Assembly: GCA_947165825.1 (NCBI GenBank)
Contig: CAMVBX010000004.1
Coordinates: forward strand, 1 to 42,024
Source of the DNA: an uncultured Clostridia bacterium
GTDB lineage: Bacteria > Bacillota > Clostridia > Oscillospirales > Oscillospiraceae
Direction of reading: 5' to 3'
DNA: 42,024 nt
The notes under the pieces were generated by a model. The model made no database searches, was not told the origin of the DNA, and saw only the letters and a program-made list of their open reading frames with translations. The stretch's first letter is position 1, and each line of letters begins with the position of its first letter. Both the position numbers and the translations under genes were made by a program. This document shows, piece by piece, positions 32,309 to 39,662 of the stretch.

Positions 32309-34348
32309 ATGAATCAGATTACCATTACAATCGACGGGAAAAAGTGCACCGGCCCCGCAGGGGCTACCATACTCAATATCGCCAAGCTCAACGGCATCGA
32401 GATCCCTTCTCTGTGCGCCAACGGGCTGGTAAAGAATTACGGAGCCTGCGGAGTATGCGTGGTGGAGTCCGAGAGTTCCCCCAAGCTGCTGCGCTCCTGC
32501 TCCACGGAAGCTGCGGACGGCACCGTTTATCACACCGACACGGAGCGCGTGAAGAAGGCCAGACGGGTAGCCTTCGAGCTGATCATGTCCGACCACGAAG
32601 GCGACTGCCTGCCGCCCTGCATGCTCAAGTGCCCGGCGAACAGCAACTGCCAGGCCTATATCAAGCAGATCGCTCTGGGCAACAATAAGGAAGCCACCAA
32701 GATCATCAAAGAGACCAACCCCCTGCCCGCAAGCATCGGACGCGTCTGCCCGCACCCCTGCGAAAAGGACTGCCGCAGACAGCATGTGGACGAGTCTCTT
32801 TCCATCGCCTTCCTCAAGTACTTCGCCGCGGATAAGGACCTCTTCTCCGAAGATCGGTACAAGCCCGAAGCGGCGAGCGATACCGGAAAGCGCATCGGCA
32901 TCATCGGCGGCGGCCCCGCCGGCCTTACCGCGGCGTACTTCCTGCGTCTTCAGGGCCACGAAGTCACCATCTTCGACATGATGCCCCACATGGGCGGTAT
33001 GCTTCGCTACGGCATCCCCGAGTACCGCCTGCCCAAGGAAGGCATCCTCCAGAAGGAGATCGACACCATCGAAGAGCTCGGCGTCAAGATGGTCAACAAC
33101 TACAAGATCGGCCGGGATATCAGCTTCGACGACTTCCGCAAGAAGTTCGACGCCGTTGTCATTGCCATCGGTGCCTGGACCTCCAGCAGCATCGGCTGCA
33201 AGGGCGAAGATCTGCCCGGCGTGTACGGGGGCATCGATTTCCTGCGCCGCGTGATCGAAGGCAGCGCACCGGCCATCGGAAAGAACGTCGCCATCGTCGG
33301 CGGCGGCAACACCGCTATGGACGCCTGCAGGACCGCAGTCCGGCTCGGCGCAGAAAACGTCTACGTCATCTACCGCCGCACCGAGGCGGAAATGCCCGCG
33401 GAAAAGGTAGAGATCGAAGAAGCCCGCGAGGAAGGCGTACAGTTCAAGTTCCTCACCAATCCCGCGGAGATCATCGCAGGCGCAGACGGAAAGGTCAAGC
33501 AGATGAAGCTCCAGGTCATGGAGCTGGGCGAGCCCGACGAGAGCGGCAGAAGAAAGCCCGTTCCGGTGGAAGGCAAGTTTGAGATCCTGGAGCTGGATTC
33601 CGTCATTTCCGCTATCGGCCAGCACGTTGACCCAGCCGGCATGAACGGCGTTGAGCTCAACAAGCGCGGCATCATCGCGGCGGATGAAGCCAGCTTCCGC
33701 ACCAACCTGGAAAACGTATTTGCGGTAGGCGACGCCACCAACCGCGGCGCAAGCATCGCCGTCGAAGCCATCGGCGAAGGCCAGAAGGCAGCAAAGGTCA
33801 TCGATTCCTTCCTGCGCGGCAAGGAAGTGCCTTACAGAATGCCTTTCGTCTCCAAGCGCGACCCGAAGGACATTGATTTCTCCCAATGGGAGTCCTACCC
33901 CCGCGCCAAGATGCCGACAAGGGCCGCTGCCGTCCGCAAGGGAGACTTCCTCGAGGTCAACAAGGGCTTCGATCCGGACGATGCCGTGAAGGAAGCCTTC
34001 CGGTGCCTGGAATGCGGCTGCCACGATTACAAGAATTGCGAACTCATCCGCTTCGCTCAGCAGGAGCCGGTCCTCCAGCCCGAGCGCTTCGCCGGAGAAA
34101 AGCACCCGTACTTCACGGAGCAGAAGCTGGTCTGCATCGAGCGGAACCAGGGCAAGTGCATCAGCTGCAACCTGTGCGTACGCATCTGCGATGAAGACGT
34201 CGGAAAGGGCGTCCTCGGTCTTGTGGGCCGCGGCTTTACCACCGTCATCAAGCCGGAGTTCAACAACAAGAAAGTTCTGGAGTTCTGCAAGAGCTGCAAG
34301 AAGTGCGCCGAGAACTGCCCGACAGGCGCGCTGAAGGTTTTAGACTAA
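32309..34348 (+). CDS. Fused [2Fe-2S]/GltD(NfnB)-like FAD oxidoreductase with C-terminal Fe-S domain
   Basis: 679 residues. It opens with a plant-type [2Fe-2S] domain (Cys36, Cys47, Cys50, Cys64) and a cysteine-rich NuoG-like stretch (DCLPPCMLKCPANSNC). A GltD-like [4Fe-4S] segment (RVCPHPCEKDC) and an FAD Rossmann motif (IIGGGPAG, about 200) follow. An NAD(P) Rossmann motif (IVGGGNTAMDA, about 331) with basic RRTEAEMPA suggests NADPH. C-terminal Fe-S motifs CISCNLCVRIC and CKSCKKCAENC end the protein. With the two genes before it, the set resembles the Stn (Sporomusa-type Nfn) ferredoxin/NAD:NADP transhydrogenases. The reaction is inferred. Start by GGGGGGCG 13 bases after the previous stop. 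Confidence 0.9.
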   Translation: MNQITITIDGKKCTGPAGATILNIAKLNGIEIPSLCANGLVKNYGACGVCVVESESSPKLLRSCSTEAADGTVYHTDTERVKKARRVAFELIMSDHEGDCLPPCMLKCPANSNCQAYIKQIALGNNKEATKIIKETNPLPASIGRVCPHPCEKDCRRQHVDESLSIAFLKYFAADKDLFSEDRYKPEAASDTGKRIGIIGGGPAGLTAAYFLRLQGHEVTIFDMMPHMGGMLRYGIPEYRLPKEGILQKEIDTIEELGVKMVNNYKIGRDISFDDFRKKFDAVVIAIGAWTSSSIGCKGEDLPGVYGGIDFLRRVIEGSAPAIGKNVAIVGGGNTAMDACRTAVRLGAENVYVIYRRTEAEMPAEKVEIEEAREEGVQFKFLTNPAEIIAGADGKVKQMKLQVMELGEPDESGRRKPVPVEGKFEILELDSVISAIGQHVDPAGMNGVELNKRGIIAADEASFRTNLENVFAVGDATNRGASIAVEAIGEGQKAAKVIDSFLRGKEVPYRMPFVSKRDPKDIDFSQWESYPRAKMPTRAAAVRKGDFLEVNKGFDPDDAVKEAFRCLECGCHDYKNCELIRFAQQEPVLQPERFAGEKHPYFTEQKLVCIERNQGKCISCNLCVRICDEDVGKGVLGLVGRGFTTVIKPEFNNKKVLEFCKSCKKCAENCPTGALKVLD

Positions 34349-34406
34349 AGCTCCCCGGAGCTTATCGGCACACCCAAATGCGCCGCCGAAGCAGGCGGTG
34401 AGACAA

Positions 34407-34444
34407 AATACCCATAGAGAGCGCGAGCGCTTCCTATGGGTATT
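34407..34444. terminator. Terminator after the redox operon (probably bidirectional)
   Basis: Perfect 11-base arms AATACCCATAG / CTATGGGTATT enclose a second GAGCGC/GCGCTT stem, with A-rich sequence before and TATTGTATTATA after. A smaller AAGCTC/GAGCTT hairpin at 34348-34363 sits right at the stop codon. Confidence 0.75.
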
Positions 34445-34576
34445 GTATTATAGTCAGAAAAAGGAGATGGGCCGGTGTGCGCGCTTCGGCAGCGGAACGT
34501 TCCTTCTCGCCTTTCGCCGCTTCCGGTCTGACTCTGCTGCGTTGAAAGGATCGATCAGTTTCCCGGGAATACACAC

Positions 34577-34604
34577 CGCCCTCTGCCGTGTCCGGCAGAG
34601 GGCG
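34577..34604 (-). terminator. Terminator of the channel / cNMP-binding / 2H phosphoesterase operon
   Basis: Perfect 12-base stem CGCCCTCTGCCG / CGGCAGAGGGCG with a 4-base loop, 16 bases after the 2H gene stop on the minus strand. It is followed by GTGTGTATT rather than a clean T-run. Confidence 0.65.
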
Positions 34605-34619
34605 ATGGATCATTTCGGG

Positions 34620-35132
34620 TCATTCCTTTGGCAGATCGATCCCGTCTACGATGGTATACCCATCCTCCTCCACCCGGGAGAATTCGATCCGCTCCACGCG
34701 GGCGGTGAAGGGAACGAACGCCTCCTCCAGGGCAGCGGCGATGACCTGCAGATCCCCGCAGGGGTTGTGAATCAGGGTGGTATGGGGCTTCCAGTCCGCG
34801 TCGCCGGTCCACCGGTCCAGGCTCCCGCGCCATGCCGCCGCAATCTCTTCATGGAGGGCCAGGAGCACACCGTTCTTCTCCGGCGAGGCAACCAGGATAC
34901 CGGTGGCTGGCAGCGGCTCGATCCGTGCATAGCGGACGGCAAAAGCACGGCGGCCGGAAATCAGTCCCCGGCAGGAGGCAATGAACCGTTCCTCCTCATC
35001 CCCCACATAGGTGGCCAGAGTGATATGACCGTACAGCTCTCCCGTCCGTTCAGTCCGGGCTTCGGCCTTCCGCCGCAGGGCAGCCAGCCGCTCCCTTGCT
35101 CCCGGATCGATCATGGCGATGACGCATAGCAT
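34620..35132 (-). CDS. 2H phosphoesterase / 2'-5' RNA ligase-like protein
   Basis: 170 residues with the two H-x-T motifs of the 2H (LigT-like) superfamily: GHITLATYVG near residue 35 and KPHTTLIHNP near residue 115. Such enzymes open or make cyclic phosphodiester bonds in RNA or nucleotides in the cytoplasm. The start has GGGAGGAATC upstream. It lies 37 bases after the cyclic-nucleotide-binding protein on the same strand, so it is probably the third gene of that operon. Degradation of a cyclic nucleotide ligand is an attractive but unproven link. Substrate unknown. Confidence 0.85.
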   Translation of the reverse strand: MLCVIAMIDPGARERLAALRRKAEARTERTGELYGHITLATYVGDEEERFIASCRGLISGRRAFAVRYARIEPLPATGILVASPEKNGVLLALHEEIAAAWRGSLDRWTGDADWKPHTTLIHNPCGDLQVIAAALEEAFVPFTARVERIEFSRVEEDGYTIVDGIDLPKE

Positions 35133-35169
35133 GGTGATTCCTCCCGGCAGACGCGGGACCGCGCCCGGA

Positions 35170-35664
35170 TCAGCCGTTCTCGATCTCTTCGATCAGTGCC
35201 TGATAGACGATATGCAGATTCTCATTCTCCCGGCGCAGATCCCGGACCAAAGTCACGGAGATGGACATCAGCAGCTCCAGCCCGATATGGGGATGCTCCC
35301 GGCAGAAGCGTTGAAAGGCTCCGTAGTCCAGACACAGGGTCCGGCAGTCCGTCTTGGCCCGGATGGTGGCGCTGCGGGTCCCCTTGTCGATAAGCGCCAT
35401 CTCCCCGAAGGAGCAATGATAGCTGTCCAGCAGAGAGGCGGTAACGTACGGTTCCCCGAAGGGAGTGGTCTTCAGCACGTCCACGCTGCCCTCCAGCAGC
35501 AGATACATCTCATCCCCTGTCTCCCCCTCCCGCAGGATCTCCGCGCCGGCGGAAAAGTTCTGCTCCCGCATGACCTCCGCCAGAAGGGTCAGATCCTCAT
35601 CGGAAAGCCTGCTCAGCAGGGGAAAGGTCTTCAGACCCCGGATCATATCCTCATGAGACTGCAT
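35170..35664 (-). CDS. Stand-alone cyclic-nucleotide-binding domain protein
   Basis: 164 residues consisting of one CRP-like cNMP-binding beta-barrel. The phosphate-binding cassette FGEMALIDKGTRSATIRA keeps the FGE and Arg-Ser/Ala residues that contact the cyclic nucleotide, and GETGDEMYLLLEGSVDVL is the typical preceding strand pair. No DNA-binding helix-turn-helix follows; the C-terminus is a helix (VRDLRRENENLHIVYQALIEE). The start lies 1 base after the channel stop, behind GGAGGAG. It probably acts as a detachable regulatory subunit of the channel, as fused domains do in cyclic-nucleotide-gated channels (inference). Confidence 0.88.
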   Translation of the reverse strand: MQSHEDMIRGLKTFPLLSRLSDEDLTLLAEVMREQNFSAGAEILREGETGDEMYLLLEGSVDVLKTTPFGEPYVTASLLDSYHCSFGEMALIDKGTRSATIRAKTDCRTLCLDYGAFQRFCREHPHIGLELLMSISVTLVRDLRRENENLHIVYQALIEEIENG

Positions 35665-35665
35665 G

Positions 35666-36823
35666 TCAAATCTCCTCCGCCAGTACGATCACGCCCATAT
35701 TCCGGCCCAGGACATAGTCGTCCGGTGGGTTGAGCAGCGGATGGTTCAGCTCCGCATCCTTGACCGTTTTCAGTTTCTGGATGACCTCGCCATAGTTGCT
35801 GGATTTCATGGCGTCGGAAAGGATGGAGTGTTTGATGGTCTTCTCCGCCCCCATATTCTCCAGCACCCCCAGGGTCTGGATCCCCTTCTCCTTCTTGCAG
35901 TAGGCCGCCAGCTCCGCATAAGTCCGATTCCGCCATTCCTGCTCCACGGGAAGGATCTGGATGCTGATGCCGTTTCCGTTGTCAAACAGGGCCCGCAGCA
36001 CATTGGCCATACCCGTATAGCTGGTGGCGGTGGAGAGGATATATCGGCTGTATTCCTCGGTGTAAATGACCTCGTCGCAGTTCTGGGCCTCCAGATAGTT
36101 CCGGTATCGCTCCGTCTGCACCAGAGCGCACACATGGCACCGGGGATTCAGCGTCTTGATCATCAGGGTGCAGACAAAGATGCGGGAGTCCACCAGCTCC
36201 GCATCCAGACTTTCATGAGCCTCTCCCAAAACCAGGGCGGTGGAGGCTTTTTTTATGTTGGCATTCGCCAAGGTCTGCTCCTCGGTAAAGTCTCCCCGGA
36301 TGTATTTGATTCCCTTCAGATCCTTATCCATGAGCAGGGTCTGGATTTTCAGTTCGTTTACATTGTTCACGATCACGATATCCTCTGCGGTAAGCCCGGG
36401 GGACTTCCGGAGGATATCCCCGATCAGCGCCCGGATATCGTTCTTCCAGCCAAAGATGATGACGTGATTGGACAACTGCTGCACTTTTTTGATCCTCCTT
36501 GCGGGACTGTTGACATTGGCGTTGATCCTTGAGGAAACGAAGCCGACGATGGTGGACAGAAACAGCATGCTGAAGAAGATGAAGATCATCAGCAGCGCCC
36601 GTCCCTTCCAGGTCTTGGGGACCAGGTCTGTGAATCCTCTGCCCAGAACGATATTGACGTTATTCCACAGAAGAATATCCAGGTAGGTTTTGGATCCGCC
36701 CGGTCCGATCTCCACATACCAGTAGAGGTAGCACAGCGCCGCATACAGCACGATAAAAATCAGGAACGTGCGCAGGGTCGAGCCTTTGGCCCATTTTCGC
36801 AGTTTGGAGAATACTCTCTTCAT
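35666..36823 (-). CDS. RCK-domain ion channel with atypical pore sequence
   Basis: About 385 residues. TM1 (TFLIFIVLYAALCYLYWYV) is followed by a pore loop NVNIVLGRGFTDLVPKTWKG and TM2 (ALLMIFIFFSMLFLSTIVGFV), the two-helix channel plan. The filter position reads LGRGFTD instead of T-V-G-Y-G-D. TrkA-N/RCK Rossmann regions follow (HVIIFGWKNDIRALIG, EDIVIVNN, YIRGDFTEEQTL). It resembles the CASTOR/POLLUX-like and bacterial RCK channels, gating ions across the membrane in response to a ligand. The track starts at 36907, but the promoter -10 at 36891-36886 lies inside that extension; ATG 36823 (MKRVFSKLRKW) is preferred. A cNMP-binding gene follows 1 base later. Confidence 0.85.
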   Translation of the reverse strand: MKRVFSKLRKWAKGSTLRTFLIFIVLYAALCYLYWYVEIGPGGSKTYLDILLWNNVNIVLGRGFTDLVPKTWKGRALLMIFIFFSMLFLSTIVGFVSSRINANVNSPARRIKKVQQLSNHVIIFGWKNDIRALIGDILRKSPGLTAEDIVIVNNVNELKIQTLLMDKDLKGIKYIRGDFTEEQTLANANIKKASTALVLGEAHESLDAELVDSRIFVCTLMIKTLNPRCHVCALVQTERYRNYLEAQNCDEVIYTEEYSRYILSTATSYTGMANVLRALFDNGNGISIQILPVEQEWRNRTYAELAAYCKKEKGIQTLGVLENMGAEKTIKHSILSDAMKSSNYGEVIQKLKTVKDAELNHPLLNPPDDYVLGRNMGVIVLAEEI

Positions 36824-36885
36824 GATCGTTTTCCACCGTTGTTTCCATGTTCCGAAGGAACAAGTCTTTGAAGATTTGCGCTTCC

Positions 36886-36914
36886 ATTGTACTTTGCCCC
36901 TGTCCAAATGTCCA
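36886..36914 (-). promoter_or_regulatory. Promoter of the ion-channel operon
   Basis: Minus strand TGGACA (36914-36909), a 17-base spacer, TACAAT (36891-36886). It implies a leader of about 55 bases and supports the downstream start at 36823. Confidence 0.6.
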
Positions 36915-36963
36915 TGTTTTTTTGAAAGCGATGCACGGCGGCGGTTTTGTCCTTTTCTTTCGC

Positions 36964-36992
36964 TTGCGTTTCCTTGAGAACTGTTGTATAAT
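36964..36992 (+). promoter_or_regulatory. Promoter of the lipoprotein gene
   Basis: TTGCGT (36964-36969), a 17-base spacer and TATAAT (36987-36992). It points away from the channel promoter. Confidence 0.65.
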
Positions 36993-37071
36993 GGCTTTGT
37001 ATATTATGCTTTTCGGGAGGATGAACGCCTGCAGCGAATCCCGCCCGACAACGGGAAAGGAAGAAAAGAAC

Positions 37072-37446
37072 ATGAAAAAGGCGATCGCAATCGTTCTGCT
37101 GGCCGTGATGATCCTGGGCCTTCTGGCAGCCTGCGGCGGCGGGAACAGCGGAGACAAGAAGCTCCTTGGCACCTACAAGCTCTACATGCTCGCGGACATG
37201 ACCATTTAGGAGTATGCGGATCTGTTTGAGGTGAGTGTGGAGGAAGCCGAGAAAACCATGACTCTTGAGCTGAAGTCCGGCGGCAAAGCAGTTTTCACCT
37301 CTGACGGCGAGGGCGAAACCGTTGACTGGAAGGTGGAAGGCGAAAAGCTCGTCCTCAGCGCCGAGGGAGAGACCCTGGAAGGCACCATCAAGGACGGGAT
37401 CATCACCCTGGACTTTGACGGCGAGAGCATCCAGCTGAAGAAGTAA
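37072..37446 (+). pseudogene. Small lipoprotein gene interrupted by one in-frame TAG
   Basis: ATG 37072 (AAGGAAG upstream) encodes a lipoprotein signal peptide KKAIAIVLLAVMILGLLAAC with lipobox LAAC. The mature part begins as GTYKLYMLADMTI and then meets TAG at 37207-37209. The same frame continues without change (EYADLFEVSVEEAEKTMTLE to IQLKK) to TAA 37446 and reads as one small beta-rich domain (KSGGKAVFTSDGEGETVDWKV). Only codon 46 is wrong, so this is either a very recent nonsense mutation, a sequencing error, or a readthrough codon. The intact promoter and terminator show the unit is otherwise complete. Function unknown. Confidence 0.75.
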
Positions 37447-37463
37447 TCACGGGAACCGCTTAT

Positions 37464-37499
37464 CGGATCCGCAGGCCTGCGTCTGCGGATCCGTTTTTC
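37464..37499 (+). terminator. Intrinsic terminator after the lipoprotein gene
   Basis: Perfect 11-base stem CGGATCCGCAG / CTGCGGATCCG with an 8-base loop and TTTTT. Confidence 0.92.
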
Positions 37500-37555
37500 T
37501 GATCGGTTGGATCCGGGAAGCGGAGAAACATGGACGCCGGAAAGGGGATGATCGG

Positions 37556-37999
37556 ATGATCCGAAAAGCGCAGGCAGGGGATCTGGACTCCATCGTTGCG
37601 CTGGCCGCGCTCCTGTGGCCGGAGACCGACGCGGCGGAGCTGCGGCAGGAGTTTCGCGCGCACACAGCCGACGGAGAATGCGCGGTATTCCTGGCTTCGG
37701 AGGCTGGGCGGGATATCGGCTTCGCCCAGTGCCAGCTGCGGCATGACTACGTGGAGGGCACAGACAGCAGTCCAGTGGGCTACCTGGAGGGGATCTTCGT
37801 CCGGGAAGGGTACCGGCTCCGGGGCACGGCGGCGGATCTGCTGCGCTGCTGCGAGGAATGGGCGGCCGGGCAGGGCTGCCGGGAATTTGCCAGCGACTGT
37901 GAGCTCAGCAATGCGGACAGTCTGGCCTTCCATCTGAAGGCCGGCTTCACGGAGGCGAACCGGATCATCTGCTTCACCAAGCGGCTGGATAAGGAATAA
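37556..37999 (+). CDS. GNAT acetyltransferase, AAC(6')-like
   Basis: 147 residues of the GNAT fold: N-terminal IRKAQAGDLDSIVALAALLW, then the strands FAQCQLRHDYVEGTDSSPVG and YLEGIFVREGYRLRGTAADL (acetyl-CoA pyrophosphate loop, R-x-x-G-x-A-like), EWAAGQGCREFASDCELSNADS, and the C-terminal FHLKAGFTEANRIICFTKRL. These blocks resemble the chromosomal aminoglycoside 6'-N-acetyltransferase-like group. It would transfer acetyl from acetyl-CoA to an amine; whether an aminoglycoside is the natural substrate cannot be told. Start at ATG 37556 with AAAGGGG eight bases upstream. It stands alone between two terminators. Confidence 0.85.
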   Translation: MIRKAQAGDLDSIVALAALLWPETDAAELRQEFRAHTADGECAVFLASEAGRDIGFAQCQLRHDYVEGTDSSPVGYLEGIFVREGYRLRGTAADLLRCCEEWAAGQGCREFASDCELSNADSLAFHLKAGFTEANRIICFTKRLDKE

Positions 38000-38004
38000 C
38001 GCTT

Positions 38005-38030
38005 CAGGGGACCGCGGATGCGGTCCCCTG
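38005..38030 (+). terminator. Hairpin terminator after the GNAT gene
   Basis: Stem CAGGGGACCGC / GCGGTCCCCTG with a GGAT loop, 5 bases after the stop. No T-run follows; instead the repeat at 38036 begins. Confidence 0.7.
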
Positions 38031-38035
38031 ACTCA

Positions 38036-38134
38036 AACTGCAGACAAAGCGGATCAAGCCGCGCAGAGTTCGCGCCCTCAGGCCCGAAATATCGGGAATC
38101 GTTTCCGGGCGGAATTCCTTACCGGCCGGAAACG
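38036..38134 (+). repeat. Partial copy of the short inverted-repeat element, locus 3
   Basis: ACTGCAGACAAAG at 38037 matches the element end seen at 5914 and (reversed) 8757. The next 45 bases (CGCAGAGTTCGCGCCC in both) align to the complement of 8705-8757. A hairpin at 38100-38134 has the same loop type (AATTCCTTA) as locus 2 (AATTCATTT) but different, still complementary arms. No clear right end or second terminator copy is seen. Confidence 0.6.
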
Positions 38135-38192
38135 CTGCTGTCTCCGCAAGTGTCGAAGCATACGGCCCGGCGCAGCGGAGCCGATTCGAAAA

Positions 38193-39062
38193 CTATTTCA
38201 TCCATTCCCGCACCCGGGCGATCTCCGCCCGGTAGCCCTCGTCCTCGTTGGGCGTCTCCAAAATGAAGGGCAGGCCCTGGAGGAGGGGATGGCGAACCAC
38301 AGCCCGGAGGGCTTCCGGGCCGATTTGCCCCAGCCCCAGCTTCTCATGCCGGTCCTTTCGGGAGGAACAGGGGTTCCTGCTGTCGTTCAAGTGCACCGCC
38401 CGAAGGTTTTTCAGGCCGATCACCCGGTCAAACTCCCGGAGTACCCCGTCCAGGTCCTCCCGGATATCGTAGCCGCCGTCCCAGACATGGCAGGTATCCA
38501 GGCAGACCCCCAGCTGAGCCCTGCGCTGCGGCCCGCCAATCTCAGCGGCCAGATCCAGGATCTCCCGGAGGTCCTCAAAGCTCCCGCCGATCTCGCTGCC
38601 CTTTCCGGCCATGGTCTCCAGCAGGATCCGGTTTTCCAGCGGCTTGCCGGAAATCTGCTCCGCCGACCGGATCGCCGCGTCCAGAGCCTCCGCAATCAGC
38701 CGGATCCCCGTCTCCCTGCCCTGGCCCACATGGCTGCCGGGATGGAAGTTATACAGGTTTCCCGGCAGAGCCTGGAGGCGGACCAGATCATCCCGGAGCA
38801 TCTCCAGGGAGTTGGCTCGCACCTCCTCCCTGGCGGCGCAGACGTTCATGGTATACGCCCCGTGCACCACAAGGGGGCCGAAGGCATTCGCCTTCAAAAA
38901 CTCCGCCAGGGCCTGTACGTCCTCCGGCGGCACGGTCCGGGACTTCCCTCCCCTGGGGTTCCGGGGGAAGAAAGCAAAGGTATCGCCTCCCAGGGCGGAG
39001 GCATGTCTGCCCATCTCCAGATATCCGTCCGATACGGATACATGATTGCCGATATGGATCAA
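38193..39062 (-). CDS. nfo: Endonuclease IV (AP endonuclease)
   Basis: 289 residues, matching Nfo in length. Zinc-ligand motifs appear in order: VVHGAYTMN, NFHPGSHVG, LLETMAGKG, CLDTCHVWDGGYDI, AVHLNDSRN, RKDRHEKLG and ILETPNEDE. It cuts DNA at abasic sites in base-excision repair. The conserved N-terminus IHIGNHVSVSDG begins immediately after a TTG codon at 39062, with GGGGAG upstream, so the start is TTG. The first downstream ATG (MGRHASALGG) would remove a core strand. It is convergent with the GNAT gene. Confidence 0.95.
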   Translation of the reverse strand: MIHIGNHVSVSDGYLEMGRHASALGGDTFAFFPRNPRGGKSRTVPPEDVQALAEFLKANAFGPLVVHGAYTMNVCAAREEVRANSLEMLRDDLVRLQALPGNLYNFHPGSHVGQGRETGIRLIAEALDAAIRSAEQISGKPLENRILLETMAGKGSEIGGSFEDLREILDLAAEIGGPQRRAQLGVCLDTCHVWDGGYDIREDLDGVLREFDRVIGLKNLRAVHLNDSRNPCSSRKDRHEKLGLGQIGPEALRAVVRHPLLQGLPFILETPNEDEGYRAEIARVREWMK

Positions 39063-39133
39063 TCCGGGTCACTCCCCTTCTCTTTCTTCCGTCTATCTTA
39101 TCAGCCGAAAGCAAAAGACGCAACGGCTCCGCG

Positions 39134-39162
39134 TTGACCCGGATGCCGGAGACGGATATAAT
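39134..39162 (+). promoter_or_regulatory. Promoter of the HD / MBL operon
   Basis: TTGACC (39134-39139), a 17-base spacer, TATAAT (39157-39162). It shows that the track start at 39134 is too long. Confidence 0.8.
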
Positions 39163-39220
39163 GGAGCAAACGGCGCCTTTCCGCGCCGGTATCGGGATCA
39201 GAGATTCAGGAGGGATCGGA

Positions 39221-39649
39221 ATGCTGTATACGGAGATGACGAAGAAAGCCCTGAAGCTCTGCTTCGAAGCCCACAAGGACCAGCAGGATAAATCCGGCAT
39301 GCCTTACGTTTTCCATCCCTTCCATCTGGCGGAGCAGATGCCGGACGAGGCGACAACGGTGACCGCTCTCCTCCACGACGTAATGGAGGATACCCCCTGC
39401 ACCCCGGCGGGCCTGCGGGAAATGGGCTTCAGCGAAGAGGTCATTCGGGCTCTCCTGCTCATGACCCATGACAAGGCGGTGCCCTATCTGGACTACGTGG
39501 CGAAGCTGAAGGAAAACCCCATCGCCCGGACCGTCAAGCTGGCGGATCTGCGGCATAACAGCGATCTGACCCGCCTGGACCGGGTGGACGAAAAGGCCCT
39601 GGCTCGGGTGGAGAAATACCGGAAGGCGATCGCGCTCCTGTCGGAATGA
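39221..39649 (+). CDS. Small HD-domain hydrolase (SpoT/MESH1-like)
   Basis: 142 residues from ATG 39221 (AGGAGGGATCGGA upstream, and downstream of the promoter). It carries the H...HD...D metal motif of the RelA/SpoT hydrolase half: His32 (PYVFHPFHLAEQM), His52-Asp53 with Glu56-Asp57 (ALLHDVMEDT), and Asp109/Asn113 (KLADLRHNSD). It is a stand-alone small member with no synthetase or ACT domain. Possible substrates are (p)ppGpp or other phosphorylated nucleotides; the specificity is not readable. It is the first gene of an operon with an MBL-fold enzyme 13 bases downstream. Confidence 0.88.
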   Translation: MLYTEMTKKALKLCFEAHKDQQDKSGMPYVFHPFHLAEQMPDEATTVTALLHDVMEDTPCTPAGLREMGFSEEVIRALLLMTHDKAVPYLDYVAKLKENPIARTVKLADLRHNSDLTRLDRVDEKALARVEKYRKAIALLSE

Positions 39650-39662
39650 GGAGGATAAACCC

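Noticed and set aside
37207-37209. Pyrrolysine codon
   Set aside because: No pyl genes or methylamine methyltransferases are in the window, and the protein is a small lipoprotein. Mutation or sequencing error is more likely.
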